Positions 35,385 through 64,000 of a stretch of DNA of 64,000 bases are shown in pieces (positions within the stretch are counted from its first letter, which is position 1; each line of letters starts with the position of its first letter). Origin of the DNA: Amoebidium appalachense. Taxonomy: Eukaryota > Ichthyosporea. The notes below the pieces were generated by a model, which saw nothing but the letters and a program-made list of their open reading frames with translations, was not told the origin of the DNA and did not search any database. Both the position numbers and the translations under genes were made by a program. Location of the stretch: the NCBI GenBank assembly GCA_963693365.1, contig CAVNZM010000001.1, positions 7,378,001 through 7,442,000 on the forward strand, in the 5' to 3' direction.

Positions 35385-37146
35385 CCTGAGTTGGGTTTCG
35401 TTAACGAGGTGAATAGGTCGAAACTCGGGTACTGTGGATGACGTGGGCTCCCCCTGAGGATGGGCTCTGCTTATTATGCATACTCTTTATGTATAACTTG
35501 CATTCTGCATCGTGTTATCCGTTTGTTCTTGTGTACTTCGTACTTTTTGACGCATTCAAACCCCCCCCCCCCCCCCCCCCCTCTCTCTCCCCCCTTTCCG
35601 GCTTGCCCGATGCCCACCAGCAACTGTCCTGAACCTCCACCACGTCTCGTACTTCAGAACATCAGCACTTCAGCTCCAGACATTTAGACCCCCAAGAGAA
35701 GGGGGGGAAGGGGGTGTGGGGGGGGAGAGGGAGGGGGGGGGGGGGAGGGGGGGAGAAGGGGATATGCTGGTGTGTGTCCATGTTGCAAGGGATGGTTTAT
35801 AACAATGTCTTTCTCTGGTGTTTACATATGCCATGTGTGAGTAAACTAATCTTCGTTCCCTTTTATTCCTAGTTTATGATATGTATTTCCCTTCTCGCTA
35901 AACATGGATTGTGCAGGAGGGGGGGGAGGGGGGGGGGGAGGGGGGGGGGGGGGGGGGGGGGGAGGTATGCATGTAGTTAGCCCCGTTTTTCATGGTTTGC
36001 TATTGTCTTTCTCTTGTTGCTTTTACAAAGAGGGTTTATTTTAGGCCGATTTATGGGCCTCCGGGTCAGGCCAAAATGCTGTTTGATGCGCACCGCGCCA
36101 ATCATGAAGCATAAATCGGTTTCCGGTCCGATCCGACCCGAAGTCCTATTTTAAATATAAAAAAAAGGAAAAAACCGCTTTAACATGAGTTCTTTGTGTG
36201 TGTGCACAGGAGGTAGAGATCTCGTACCTTGCGTCCCTGATGGACGAGCAGAGAAAGCAGACCAGTGTTAATGTCGAGCGCAAGCAGGCACGCACGGCCA
36301 CAGAACTCGAGGCAAGTGCATGGTGTGGGGGGTGGGGGTGGGTGGGGTGAGCCGCCGGGGGGGGGGGGGTGCATGTGTGTATTTTTGGGGGGGGGGGGGG
36401 GGGGAGGGGGGGGGGGGGGGGGGGCACACACTTGTGTATGTGGTTCTTTTTTTTTGTTGAAGGGGGGGGGGGGGGGGGGGGGGATATGTGTCGATGGGGT
36501 GTGCTAGTTTGGGGGGTAGGATTAATGGCATCTTTCTTTCAAATAATTTTTATTTACTGGGAACTTCTTATGGCATTTCTGTTAACGGGATAAGGATCAA
36601 GTCATTTTCATTTAGATGGAAGTCACATTTAGCTTTACCCTGTTCATCAAATAATAGGATGAGGGTGTGTCCACTGATTGTCTGTTTCAATCGCGTGATT
36701 TCCATGCAATGGAAACCGGTGATTGATCCTAAACCGGCTTTAACGACCAATAGGAGGAGAACGTTGACGACGTAGTAGTGGAGGAGCAGGGTTATGAAGA
36801 CCACTGACCTTATTTTTAAGATATATTGACCACTGTCCGTCTATTCCAATTCAATGATTACCATGCAATGAAACCCCTCCATTATTTTTTAACCCGTTTA
36901 TTGACCAATAGGAGGAGGACGTTGACGACGTCGTAGTTGAGGAGGATGAGGATGATGACGATGAGAAGGCCCCCTATAACCCAAAGAACCTGCCCCTGGG
37001 CTGGGACGGCAAGCCCATCCCTTACTGGCTTTACAAGGTATGGCTGTGTTTTTTTTGTTTTTGCTTTTTTTTCTTCTCTCGTTTTGGTTATTCGTTCCTT
37101 TTTTTGTAGGTTGGTTGGTTTTTGTTGTTTGGGGAGGGAAGGGGGT

Positions 37147-37177
<31 letters not shown>

Positions 37178-37428
37178 TGGTTTGTGTCTACAATATGGGT
37201 ATGAGGGTGCATGGGTGTGTGTGGTGTGTTGGGGATTTCTCAGTGTACTGGTGTTGATGCACGCGTATGGTTGTGCTACGGTAAGCCATGTTATCGGTCG
37301 TATACTTTGGTTTACACAGCCTCAACACAACTCACCCACAAGAAAAGGGCTACCCAAAAGCCACGGGGCGGGGTGTGGTGGGATGGGGGTGGGGGTGGGG
37401 ATGGAGAGGAGGGGAGGGGGCGGGGGGA

Positions 37429-37462
<34 letters not shown>

Positions 37463-37675
37463 AAGGAAGAAAGAAAGCAAGAAAAAATCTGTTGGTGCAA
37501 GTCTACACCATCACATATGCACACTGGTCTCCGTGCAACCCCTCTATCCTCCTGTATGCTCACCTCCACACCTATCAGCTGCATGGGCTCAACATCACAT
37601 ACAAGTGTGAGATCTGCGGTGGCGCAGAGTACAAGGGCCCAAAGAACTTCCAAAAACACTTCCAAGTATGTTTGA

Positions 37676-37766
<91 letters not shown>

Positions 37767-38257
37767 ACCACCACCACCGGTGCCACTGCCACCACCACCA
37801 CCACCACAATTGCTGCCCCGCAACCGAAGCCCATTCATGCAATAGGTTTCCTTTGCTGGGGCATGATAACCACTCTAGTGGTGTCAGTTCACGTGTCTGT
37901 GTATGTTTACATTTGCTCTAGTTTTCTGTTGGTTTCCTTTCTGTTGTTTGTTTTTTTTTTCCCCCGTCCCCCTCCCTACACACACACCCCCACACCGTCC
38001 TTTTTGGAGTTTGTCGTGTAAGCCGATGATATCAGGAATGTTGGGTTTATGATTATGTCCAAGAGAAACTGCAGTGTTGTATGCCGTCTAATTTGTGTGT
38101 GTGATTTTGTGTGCTTTTTGTGGGTGTGTTTATGGGTTGGTGTGGATATAGTGATATCGTTGCCTGTCATATCCACCAGCAATGTATAGGAATAGGCGGG
38201 TTAGTGTGTGCGCACGTGCGTTTTTTGTTTTTGTTTTTTTTTGTTTTGTTTTTTGCG

Positions 38258-38297
<40 letters not shown>

Positions 38298-39221
38298 GGT
38301 ATTGGATGACATGGCACCACAAACACCAGTATGCACGGTTTTTAGGTAGCACTCCCACCCATTACTTGTTAGCAACCTTACAAACAAATGTTTGTGCTTG
38401 TTTCAGCCTGTCAGACGTCGGCTGACTTCGAGACTTGAGCGCTTTCCATTGATATTTCGTCATAAAACCCAAAAAGAAGGTTGCTAGCTAACTAACTCTC
38501 TGTTTTGTTTCCGTCTCCAGGAAGCCAAGCATGCTTTTGGCATGCGACAGCTTGGAATCCCCAACACCCTCCACTTCGTCAACGTCACCAGCAAGGAGGA
38601 CGCTCTTGCACGTACGTGCCTCTCTCACTGCTGCACATGCACACACACGTGCGAATGCATGCACACGTGCTCACATGTTGTACATGCTATACGTGCACGT
38701 TTCGTTTCTTTCCTTTCCCGGACACCGTTCTTTGCTTCTTCCCCTCTTCTTTTAGATGAGGGCGATTGCAAGGAAAATGGCATTCGGGGAAGGTGTGTGT
38801 GGGTGGTGGTGGTGGTGGGGGGGGGGGGGGGGGGGGGGGGAGGGGGGGGGGAGACACCAAAACTCTATGGTGCATAATGGCCTATTGGAGACTTTTTTCC
38901 TTGTACGTCTTGGCCTTTTACATTTGAATTCATGTCCCTCTGAAAATACACTACTCATACACAAACCTACACCATGATTACACACACACACACGTACACA
39001 CACACACACGTACACACACACACACACACGTACACACACACACACGTACACTAACGGACACATACGTACACATACGTACACGTACAGTGTGGGAGAAGAT
39101 AAAGGAGGAGAAAGCCAAGGGGGTGTTCAACAAAGACCAGGAGGAGGAGTACGAGGACAGCATGGGCAATGTCGTGTCCAAGCGCATATACGAGGACCTG
39201 CTCAACAACGGCCTGCTCTGA
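28014..39221 (+). CDS. SF3A3: Splicing factor 3A subunit 3 (SF3a60), 15 exons, complete
   Basis: Part of the SF3a complex of the U2 snRNP, needed for branch-site recognition in the nucleus. Exons: 28014-28124, 29405-29505, 30219-30312, 31052-31124, 31843-31901, 32271-32389, 32868-32937, 33631-33748, 34307-34421, 35289-35349, 36210-36311, 36912-37037, 37579-37665, 38521-38611, 39088-39221 (1461 nt, 486 residues; human 501). The start is [14 protein letters not shown]. Anchors include [48 protein letters not shown] and [13 protein letters not shown], ending LLNNGLL. Introns 5 and 11 appear to begin with GC. A C2H2 finger at residues about 245-275 resembles the one I recall in plant and fungal homologues but not the human protein. 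Confidence 0.97.
31902..32270 (+). other. GC-AG intron 5 of SF3A3
   Basis: Exon 5 ends CACCAGCTG followed by GCAAGC, with no GT nearby that could serve. The acceptor is CACCACAG. The joined protein [20 protein letters not shown] has the same spacing as the family, so the exon end is well fixed. Confidence 0.8.
33631..34421 (+). other. SF3A3: SF3A3 internal C2H2 finger (exons 8-9)
   Basis: Exon 8 ends FCVA and exon 9 starts with the rest of a Cys codon, giving [18 protein letters not shown] then [13 protein letters not shown]. The pattern is C-x2-C-x12-H-x5-H, a U1/matrin-like finger. An acidic run (NEDDDT) precedes it and a Lys/Glu-rich helix (exon 10) follows. Confidence 0.88.
34645..34837. 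mobile_element. Foldback element, relative of 6052-6265
   Basis: The left arm CTGCACTGACTCTCTGCACC and the reverse complement of the right arm TTGCACTGACTTCCTGCATC match, and AATCGG and TGATTGGTYGG follow on both arms. The inner AATCGG ... TGATTGGTCGG order is shared with the foldback at 6052-6265. It lies in SF3A3 intron 9. No coding capacity. Confidence 0.7.
35124..35233 (+). repeat. (GGGT)n joined to (GT)n
   Basis: About 13 GGGT units pass directly into a GT repeat upstream of SF3A3 exon 10. Confidence 0.95.
35391..35560 (+). repeat. 170-bp dispersed repeat, copy 1 (SF3A3 intron 10)
   Basis: Begins TTGGGTTTCGTTAACGAGGT and ends GACGCATTCAAA, followed directly by a C20 run. Copy 2 is at 54398-54562. 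Shared internal words include GGTACTGTGGATGACGTGGG and TTATGCATACTC. Confidence 0.88.
36312..36911 (+). other. GC-AG intron 11 of SF3A3
   Basis: Exon 11 ends ACTCGAG followed by GCAAGTGC, a textbook GC donor. Using the GT four bases further on would put exon 12 into a frame with an early TGA; the GC donor keeps phase 0. Confidence 0.82.
36671..36947 (+). repeat. Duplicated 3' splice site and exon start in SF3A3
   Basis: Bases 36671-36789 and 36830-36947 are imperfect direct copies (offset about 159). They include GACCAATAG and the first about 36 bases of exon 12 (GAGGAGAACGTTGACGACGT versus GAGGAGGACGTTGACGACGT). The second copy is the real exon. Splicing to the first AG (36753) would meet TGA after 17 codons. 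Confidence 0.88.
37579..38611 (+). other. SF3A3: SF3A3 C-terminal matrin-type zinc finger (exons 13-14)
   Basis: The finger is split by an intron: CEIC and the first His are in exon 13 (KNFQKHFQ) and the last His in exon 14 (EAKHAFGMR), giving C-x2-C-x13-H-x5-H. This is the most conserved part of the family. The intron carries a C36 run near its start and a G35 run near its end. Confidence 0.92.
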
Positions 39222-39375
39222 GTGCTACCTTATGCTGCTGTGTGCATATTTTGTGTTTTTTTGGTTATTTTCTGCTGAGAAAGAGGATGGAGGGGGTCCA
39301 ATAATGTGGGGGGGTGGGGGGTTGGATCAAATTACACCAATTTTTTACTTGTTTTTGTTTTGGAAGAAGGGGGGA

Positions 39376-39407
<32 letters not shown>

Positions 39408-40584
39408 AGGGGGGGGGGGGGGACAGGACTGCTGTTAGCACGAGTAAGATGCAGGTGAAGCTTTTCGTGTTTTATTTTGATATTTATTGTATAACAGCTG
39501 CCAAGTGTGGGCTGCAGCTGCTTTGTACGAACAGTTGGCTATACGGCTGGTTCATTTGGGGATTTTTTTTGTTATTTTTTTTTTTCATTTTTTTTTTTTT
39601 TTTTTTTTTTTGCCCCTTCCATCCCCAAAGCTAGCTGCCTGAATGCCTCGGTGGTGGTGGTGTTGGGGGTAAAGGGGGGGGACCACACGGCAAAAATATA
39701 TTCGACACAGGTTGAATAGCAAGTTAGAGCACGATGACGACCAGTGTTTAGATGCTATGTGCGTGGGAGTTGGTCACGTTAATATTATAATTATTATCTT
39801 GCGGTACGTGACTTCCCGATGTAGACATGTCTGCAGCGTATTATTGTTTTGTGTGTTCTGAGCACCTGCCCAAAGGTTTCACGTGTGAATCTTGCATTCC
39901 GGTCAAATTGATCATGAATTGATGCTTTTGGCATCGACCCATATAAAAAACTTAAATCAATAATAATAAAAAAGTTCAGGTTTTTCGTATTGGTCGAGCA
40001 AGCAGTGTGTGTTTAAAACGTTTGCGTACTGTTCCAGTCCTCAGGCTGGACAATTTTTTTGGTCTTTTCATTCGAATCTGAAATGTATATCATCACATGT
40101 GTCCCGATTCAGAACCCAAAAAAAAAAATTGTTGAGTCAAATTTGCCAGCATCAGGACTCAGCTGCAGGAGGCTAGGGTCGGGCCCCTACGCCCTCTGCT
40201 CTGCAGCATGCTGAAGCATATTTCTAGGACTTGTGACTGCCAACCACATCGGCAGAGTGAATAGTTGCTGCAACTTGCTCCGAGCAGAAAGATTCTGGAA
40301 AAAACACAAATATATGCTGTAAAAAGTGAATTATTCTGCTATATTCCTACCTTTTTTATTGTTTTATAAATGTAGAACTGCTCATGGAAAAGCAGAATTA
40401 TTCTGCTAGAAACAGAGTTATTCTGCGTAATTGCATGCGCAGAATACATGATGATTCTGCTTGTTGCGGAATAATTCTGTCAATAATTTTAAAAGCAGAA
40501 CAATTCTGCTGAAACCAGGATGATTTTGCTTAAAGCAGATTTATGTATATTCTTACTTTTTTGTGTGCTTTATAAAAACATTAT

Positions 40585-40803
40585 GCAGGATTATTCTGCT
40601 TTTGCGGAATTGAACAATTGTGCTTTTCGCAGAATAATTCTGTTTTTGAATAGTAGTGCAGAATAATTCTGCTTTCTGTGGAATAATTCTGGTTGGAGCC
40701 TAGTTGCGTCGACTCAGGCGATATCTGTTGTACAACTTCGTCATATCAAATGCCTTCGTACGCGTGACACATGTAATACATCACGCATCCCGGCCCCCCT
40801 CCC

Positions 40804-40853
<50 letters not shown>

Positions 40854-41442
40854 ACCGAACTGTTACACGTGTACACAGTGTACACGTCACGGTACACACC
40901 GTTGACATGTGCGTACATGTACACATACACACACACACACACAGACCCCACCTTCGCTATCGAACGATCCCGGCGCAAAAAAAACCTTTGAAACTTTAAT
41001 ATTATAGTTGCCATGATACATAAAGCAGCCATTATTCTGCTTTTGCGGAATTGAACAATTGAGCTTTTCGCAGAATAACTCTGATTTTTATAATAATGAG
41101 TGCAGAATAATTCTGCTTTCTGCGAATCATGATTCTGCTTGGAGCCTAATATTAGCTGTGTCAACTCGGGCGATATCTGTTGTCTTCGTCATATCAAATG
41201 CCTCACTGCGCGTGACACACGTAAATACATCAGGCATCCACCCCCCCCCCCCCCCCCCTCCCCCCCCCCTCCCCCCGCCCCCTTCCTCCCCCCCCCTCCC
41301 CCCGGCCGAACACGTGTACACGTGTACACACACACACACACACACACATGTACGCACATGTACACAAACACACACATGTACACACACAGACCCCACCTTC
41401 GCTATAGCAGAAAAAAGCTTTGGTTAATATTATAGTTGCCAT
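40585..41442 (+). repeat. Tandem pair of about 430-bp units
   Basis: Unit A 40585-41015 and unit B 41025-41442 share, in order: ATTATTCTGCTTTTGCGGAA, GGCGATATCTGTTGT, ATCAAATGCCT, a poly-C stretch, CACGTGTACAC, a CA run, GACCCCACCTTCGCTAT and ATATTATAGTTGCCAT. The C tract is 49 pure C in A and interrupted in B. Confidence 0.88.
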
Positions 41443-41574
41443 AAATTGAATACTGCTTGTGTAGTAATGTTATTAATAATATGCTTGATCAGATAGTGGC
41501 ATCGTCGACGTCTTATAGTCGAGGTTGGACAGCCCCTCTCTCCTCCGGCGCCGCCATTTTCTCCCTACCTCTCT

Positions 41575-41725
<151 letters not shown>

Positions 41726-41784
41726 CTCTTTTTCCCCCTCTCCCCCCCCCCCCCCCCTCTCTCTCCCCCCTCCTCCCCCCCCCC

Positions 41785-41817
<33 letters not shown>

Positions 41818-42558
41818 GGCTCTCTCTCTCTCTCTGATCTCTCTAGCTCCCTACCTCCCTCAGTCCTTCCCCTTCCCTCCCTCCCTCCCTCTGTCCCTCC
41901 CTCCCTCCCTCCGGACCTCCCTCCTTCCCTCCCTCCCCTAGGCCTTTCGAGCTCTCCCTGGCTCACCTCCCTCGAGCTTGCCCTTTCCCTTGAGGCCCCA
42001 CCACATCGGCAGAGTCATTTTGCTCCGTGCAGATTTATTCTCATCATGAACTTTGAAGCAAAACTAGTGATTCTGATAGAAGCAGAATCATTCAGCAAAA
42101 AACTTTGAACGACTCTGCAAAAGCAGAATTATTCTGCTAAAGGCCGAATTATTCTGAATACAACTGCTGTGGGCAGAATAATTCTGCTAAAAGAAGAATA
42201 AATTTGCTAAAAGCAGAATAATTCTGCTTTTTGCTGACTAATGCTGTGTTTTGCAGAGTAATTCTGCTCTTTGCAAAATTATTCTGCTTTTTGCAGAGCA
42301 ATTCTTGTCTTTGCAAAATAATTCTGCTTTTTTCTGAATAATGCTGCGTTTTGCATTGTAATTCTGCTCTTTGCAAAATTATTCTGTCTTGCAATGCAGA
42401 GCAATTCTTCTCTTTGCAAGATAATTCTGCTTTTTGCTGAATATTATTAATCTGCTTTCCGCATAACAATTCTGCTTTTTACAGCTGCAGATGATTCTGC
42501 TTGGAGCAACTTAACTGTTGGCTCTGCCGATGTGGTTGGGCCTACCCTCGAAAGCCCT

Positions 42559-42593
<35 letters not shown>

Positions 42594-42622
42594 TTTCTCT
42601 CTCACTTTCTCACTTTCACACA

Positions 42623-42859
<237 letters not shown>

Positions 42860-43054
42860 GGCTCTTTCTCTTTCTTCTCTCCGGCTTTCTCTCCCTCTCC
42901 CCCCCCCCCCCCCCCCCCCCCCCCCCTCTCTCGCTCTGCCTCTTTCTCTCTCTCCCTCACTCTCCCTCTCCATCTCTCTCTCTCCTCCCCCCCCCCCCCC
43001 CCCCCCCTCTCTCTCCTCCCCCCCCCCCCCTCCCCCCCCCCCCCCCCCCTCTCC

Positions 43055-43087
<33 letters not shown>

Positions 43088-43629
43088 ACCACCACACTCA
43101 CACACCCACACCCACCCCCCCTCGAGCCCCGGGGCCGCCTTGCCTCCCGAGTCCCAACGATCACCGGTAAGCAGCCCAAGTTCGGAGTTCCAGAAAGCAA
43201 AAATGAAATTTCTTGAAAAAGAGTGTAGGGTGAGTAGGTGGGACAGGAAGATGTGCTATTGGATAATACAGGCAAATCAACAACTTGAATTTTTTATACG
43301 CAGGATGATTGGATGCAAGATGCCCGCTCACGAATGACTCCCCATACTCTTTGCCTTAGGTATTTTTGGAGATATGTCGAATCAACATTAGCTTTGCAGG
43401 TTTTTGGCATGCTTGTACCCCCTTTTACTACACATTTACGGCCTATAGAGCACCCATATATTGTATTTTCACTTCTTGTTCCAGATATTTTGAGTAGATC
43501 TTGCCTTTGACGAACGACTGGCTCATGGTGCAACCATGAGTAACAGAGCACATGAGTGTGAGTCAGTGTGACAACAAAACGGAGAGGGAGGGAGTCTTAG
43601 GAGTATACGTTTATGTTTCTTCAGCCAAG

Positions 43630-59884
<16,255 letters not shown>

Positions 59885-60285
59885 ATCCCCCTTCAACCTT
59901 TTCGGTCATTTTTTCCAGAGTTTGAAGGCTCAGAGATGGATTATCATAGATACATCACACACACATACACGCATTCACGTGTGTACAAATATGACAGCGG
60001 ATCAACATGAATCCCTCTGATAAATTGGTTACTACCCAATGTGACCCACACACAAATAAGAGCAGACACGGTGTGCAAACACAAACACACACACGCAACA
60101 CATTAGCGTGGGTGTGCAAAGACACAAGACACCACTCATTTGACAACAATGCCGTCTTTTCTGTAGATGTACCGCTGACATGTGCGGCTTGGTAATGTTT
60201 TTCACTCTCTTACTTGGTGTAATGTTTTACATGTATAGAAAAGTAAAAAGTTCACGGTCTGTGACCCAATGTTGAGCACTTGCTA

Positions 60286-60318
<33 letters not shown>

Positions 60319-60469
60319 ACCCACCCACCCACCCACACACACTGACTATCTAATAGTAGTAGTAGTAGCACACACAACTCAAAAAAATGAATGAAACAAA
60401 CACACGGTCCTCAACTTCAAACCCAGTTCAGTTCATCCCGCCCCCACCTCCACCTGCAGCTGAGCCCCT

Positions 60470-60522
<53 letters not shown>

Positions 60523-61513
60523 CCACAGCATCACCTATTGCAAAGCTGCACCATGACCAACAGGGGCTTAACGAATTCAGGGGTAGGCTAAAGTTAACAT
60601 TTTTAAATTTAAGGCATGGCAGAACGATCCGGCTAATTATAATTAATTCACAAGAGATTAGTGGAGCGTGTGCTAAATATTTTTCGAAGATATCATCAAC
60701 TAGGAGGGCCGGGCCCGGTTACGAAATTTCCCCTATAGGCGGTGAGGGAAGTCTAACGTCGTGTGGTGGTGTATTTATATCCCATGTCGTGCAGCGTGGT
60801 GGTGGCTGCTATATGCCTGTGTAATTGTTGTAGGTTGCACTCAGTTTTGCCGCGGTGTGTGTTTCTGCATTCAGGGCACCCTGGTATCCGGGTCGGGGGG
60901 GTTTTTTTTTACGAGGTCACGGTAGTGGCACGTTTTGTTTTTCCCCCCCCGAATGGCGGCTCTATAGCGTTTGTGGTTTTTGTGCTAGTGTTTGTGTTTA
61001 GTATCATCGTATGGCCATGGGGGTCCGGGTGTAACCCGGGATACTACATCTAGGTTTCCATGTATACTCATTAGAAAAAACATCGAATACAAAAGACGTG
61101 GCTGGAAGACGCTCGAATTGCCGCCGCGCATTAGTATATAGATTGCGGGGAAAGTACAAAGTTGGGTGCGGTCGCACAAAAAGCCGTGTGCCTGCATACA
61201 TGGCACCAGCTGCATAACTACAGTAATACCGCAAGGGCAGGGGCCCACCAGACCAAATTGACACCAGACATGGAAGAAAATATCTACTACTGAGTTGCAG
61301 CCTGCCATGCACTACTCTTTATTATGATCAGGCCCCAGGCCCGTGTTCGTGACCCCCCACTGAAATCATTGGCAACCAACAACGGGAGCACAAACTCTCT
61401 TCCATGTTACAGCATGGCTAAGCCTTTTACAGCCTTGGTAGTACCGTAGCGCGTGTCCACGGCTACCCAACCATACAACACCACGACTCAACTGCATGCA
61501 CTGCCACCTATCT
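59885..61513. other. Spacer between convergent HIS4 and transporter genes
   Basis: No gene recognised. It holds both 3' UTRs, C runs at about 60287-60318 and 60471-60519, and otherwise mixed sequence with no clear repeat. Confidence 0.65.
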
Positions 61514-61900
61514 TTACTGGAAGCATGCCCTGATCTTAGCCACGAACACTATTTCCTTCCTTGGCTTTGTCTCCTCAGGGAACATCAGCACCACCAACCC
61601 AGCCGCCACCACCACCCCACCAATAATGGCCATGGGCGAAGCCACGGCACCAGCCAGGTAGGGGGCTGTGATGGCACCAACCCGGGCACTTGCACTGAAG
61701 AGGCCTAGTGCCATGTTGCGTATACGGGTGGGGTATCGGTCCATTGCCAGCAGGTAGGCGCAGGAGAAGCACGGCGTCACAAGGTACTTGGCTAATAGCG
61801 CACAGGCAGTGCGGGCGGACCCCTCCAGCCCCAATGTGGCCAGGAGCAGGCTGCCGCCAAGCGTCATGTGCAGCATGTAGAAGTGCTTGCAGCTGTGGGC

Positions 61901-61945
<45 letters not shown>

Positions 61946-62067
61946 TGTGCGTGTGAGTGTGAGTGTGTGTGTATCTGTGAGTCAGAGAAAAGAGACTGTG
62001 GTACTTGGCTTGTGCTGAAGGGGAGGGGGTAAGGGTGCCATGGACGTGTGTGAATGTGTGAATGTGT

Positions 62068-62110
<43 letters not shown>

Positions 62111-62534
62111 GGGGGGGGGTGATGTATGCGTTTGAGGGTTGGAAATATGGAGAAGACAACAAAGAGCAACAACAAAACGTCACAAACGTGGGAAATCCAA
62201 AATCAAAACAATTAAGCGTGCAGGCAGAAGACACTTGAACAGAGCCCATCATCAGGGGGGTTCCCATGCCTCCACAAAAGATAGGATTCGACTCTCTAAC
62301 CTCTCGCACGTGGTTCCCAACCCATGCTTTGTTTCAACAGCAATAGGCGAGTCCACCCGTCTTGGCCCAAAGACGAGCAGGGTTGTTCAAGGAGCAGCAA
62401 TCTAAGAAAACAGAGCCTACAAAAACTGCAAGCAGAAAAAACCAAAGAAAACAAGCAGAGAAGTAGTGCATAAGCCGGGCTTCTACAAAGCTCCCCGACT
62501 TTCTAACCTATGGATAAGGGGAGGGAGGGAAGAG

Positions 62535-62568
<34 letters not shown>

Positions 62569-63566
62569 AGGCCGAGAACGGGAGCGGGTGGGAAGGGAGA
62601 AAGCGTCAGCTCAAAGTAATAAAAAATAGAAAAAGCCATTCCAAACACACTTACACACACACACATGCGCATACTTCCCCCCTACCTGAAGTAGTCCAGC
62701 ACAACCAGCTGTGAGAGGTTGCCGGCCAGCTCGACCGCCCCCGACAGCAGTGTGTTAGTGTATGTGTTGCCGGGCAGGGCGCCACCGCCCAGCAGCAGGC
62801 TCACACTGTAGAAACTGAACGACACAGCGGCCCAGGCAAACAGCAGCAAAACCGTGGCCACCACGTACTGTCTGCCAAATAGCTCCAAGTACGAGGCGTG
62901 CTCATGAGGAAGCACGCTGGGCGCCACCACCTGCAAAAAAACATGGGATTGATGGCATTAACCGTGAGTGTTTTCTGACACAAAGTGGTATATGTATTGG
63001 AATAGTTGATCCATGGCTGGTGGGGTCCTTGCTTGTAGGCACTATTCACACACACACGCATACGCGCGCACACGCACACGTGCACACACACACACACTAT
63101 GCATACGGGCATGCGTCAATACATATGTCTTATTGAGTGAAATATGCTAGCACCATGCTGTTGTATGTGTGGTGTGCAGAGAAAGTAACAGAAAGAGCGG
63201 GTATGTGTGTGTGTGTTTGGGGGGGGGGGGGGGGGGGGGGGAGGGGGGGGGGGGGAGGGGGGGGGCATGGCACTACCTCCAAGTCATCAGGCAGGGCCAT
63301 CCCATTCACCCTTGCTATGCGCTCAAGCACAGCCCTCATCTCAGCCATCCTCCCCTTCTGGCCTAGCCACCGTGGGCTCTCCGGTGCCATCAGGAACACA
63401 AGGCCACACCACAGGGCCAAGGGGCACGTGCAAGCAAGCACAAACACGTGGATGGTTGTGTGCCTGCACGTGTACGCTATGAGTGCCAGCAGCATGGACC
63501 CACAGCTGAAGGCGCAGGCATTGAGTGCACCAGCACGCACCCGGTGCTTGGTGGCCACGTACTCCC
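61514..63566 (-). CDS. SLC22-like major facilitator transporter, C-terminal exons
   Basis: Exons in transcript order: 63566-63277, 62930-62686, 61892-61514 (stop TAA 61516-61514), 304 codons in the window; all splice sites GT-AG and in phase. The first exon has two hydrophobic spans, then MAPESPRWLGQ, the PESPRW motif at the end of the sixth helix in organic-ion transporters. The second exon carries at least two further spans. The third has DRYPTRIRNMALGLFSASAR, matching the conserved YPTxxR motif of the family, and a hydrophobic stretch before EETKPRKE. The 5' half lies beyond 64000. Substrate unknown; a sugar-porter or SV2-like relative is the main alternative. Confidence 0.87.
62139..62245 (+). 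repeat. Dispersed repeat, copy 2 (pairs with 12551-12672)
   Basis: Lies in the transporter intron 61893-62685. See copy 1 for the shared words; about 15 bp shorter than copy 1. Confidence 0.55.
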
Positions 63567-63586
63567 CTGCAACACACACGTGTCAA

Positions 63587-63618
<32 letters not shown>

Positions 63619-64000
63619 AAAAAAAAAAAAACTTACAGAGCTACAAATCCCCAACATGGCCTACTTACTACTGGCAGTGATAATACAATGATCTATCGAA
63701 GATCACCATGATTAAATCCACCATATCTGCCTGCGCTCCTGCGGTATGGCACGCATGTGTGCATATGCATGTGCAAGCCCAGCCCACCATCACTCAAAGA
63801 CACCCCTGTGTGCATGTGTGTGCCAGCACCAGAGAGTAACGGTTCATAGGCTAACCCCAAATGCAATTTTTTTCTCGACAGACAGAGAAACTAAAGCCTA
63901 ATACTAGTACAATAGTATCAAACAACAACCACCCATGGGCTTACATACGCCCACGCTCCACGCAAGCACCTTCATGCCCCCCTATGCGTGTGTGCACCCA
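63567..64000. other. Probable intron or upstream part of the transporter gene
   Basis: No exon could be supported. Contains a C run joined to an A run at about 63590-63630 and mixed sequence to the window end. Confidence 0.5.

Noticed and set aside
63940-64000. Upstream transporter exon ending before GTATGT
   Set aside because: The translation lacks a hydrophobic helix and does not lead sensibly into the next exon.

Overview
The window is nuclear DNA from a eukaryote with many introns. Five protein-coding genes were rebuilt exon by exon from splice sites, reading phase and family resemblance; their exons total about 8.7 kb of the 64 kb. Introns and spacers are packed with (CA)n/(GT)n and (CT)n microsatellites and unusually long pure G or C runs, which create most of the apparent open reading frames. 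The set points to a unicellular relative of animals (choanoflagellate, filasterean or ichthyosporean grade). A phospholipase C-gamma with tandem SH2 domains and an SH3 domain is a holozoan gene, while a fused HIS4-type histidine enzyme is absent from animals. This assignment is inference.

Layout, left to right. 1-21048, minus: PLC-gamma-like gene, 26 exons in the window, with its 3' end (Y half of the catalytic barrel, C2) beyond the left edge. 23394-27269, minus: complete TANGO2, 5 exons. 28014-39221, plus: complete SF3A3 (SF3a60), 15 exons, including two apparent GC-AG introns. TANGO2 and SF3A3 are head to head across 744 bp. 39222-43629: spacer with a foldback-type repeat cluster. 43630-59884, plus: complete HIS4-like HisI-HisE-HisD protein, 25 exons, 859 codons. 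61514-63566, minus: last three recognisable exons of an SLC22-like major facilitator transporter running off the right edge, convergent with HIS4.

Several non-gene items lie within the introns and spacers: a decayed mitochondrial atp6 copy in a PLC-gamma intron (still using TGA for Trp), an element with TTAA flanks and piggyBac-like termini in a HIS4 intron, two short foldback elements that look like one family in introns of two genes, a pair of dispersed 170-bp repeats, several minisatellites, and a duplicated 3' splice site in SF3A3. The genes belong to unrelated processes (lipid signalling, an uncharacterised NRDE protein, splicing, histidine synthesis, transport); nothing suggests a functional cluster.
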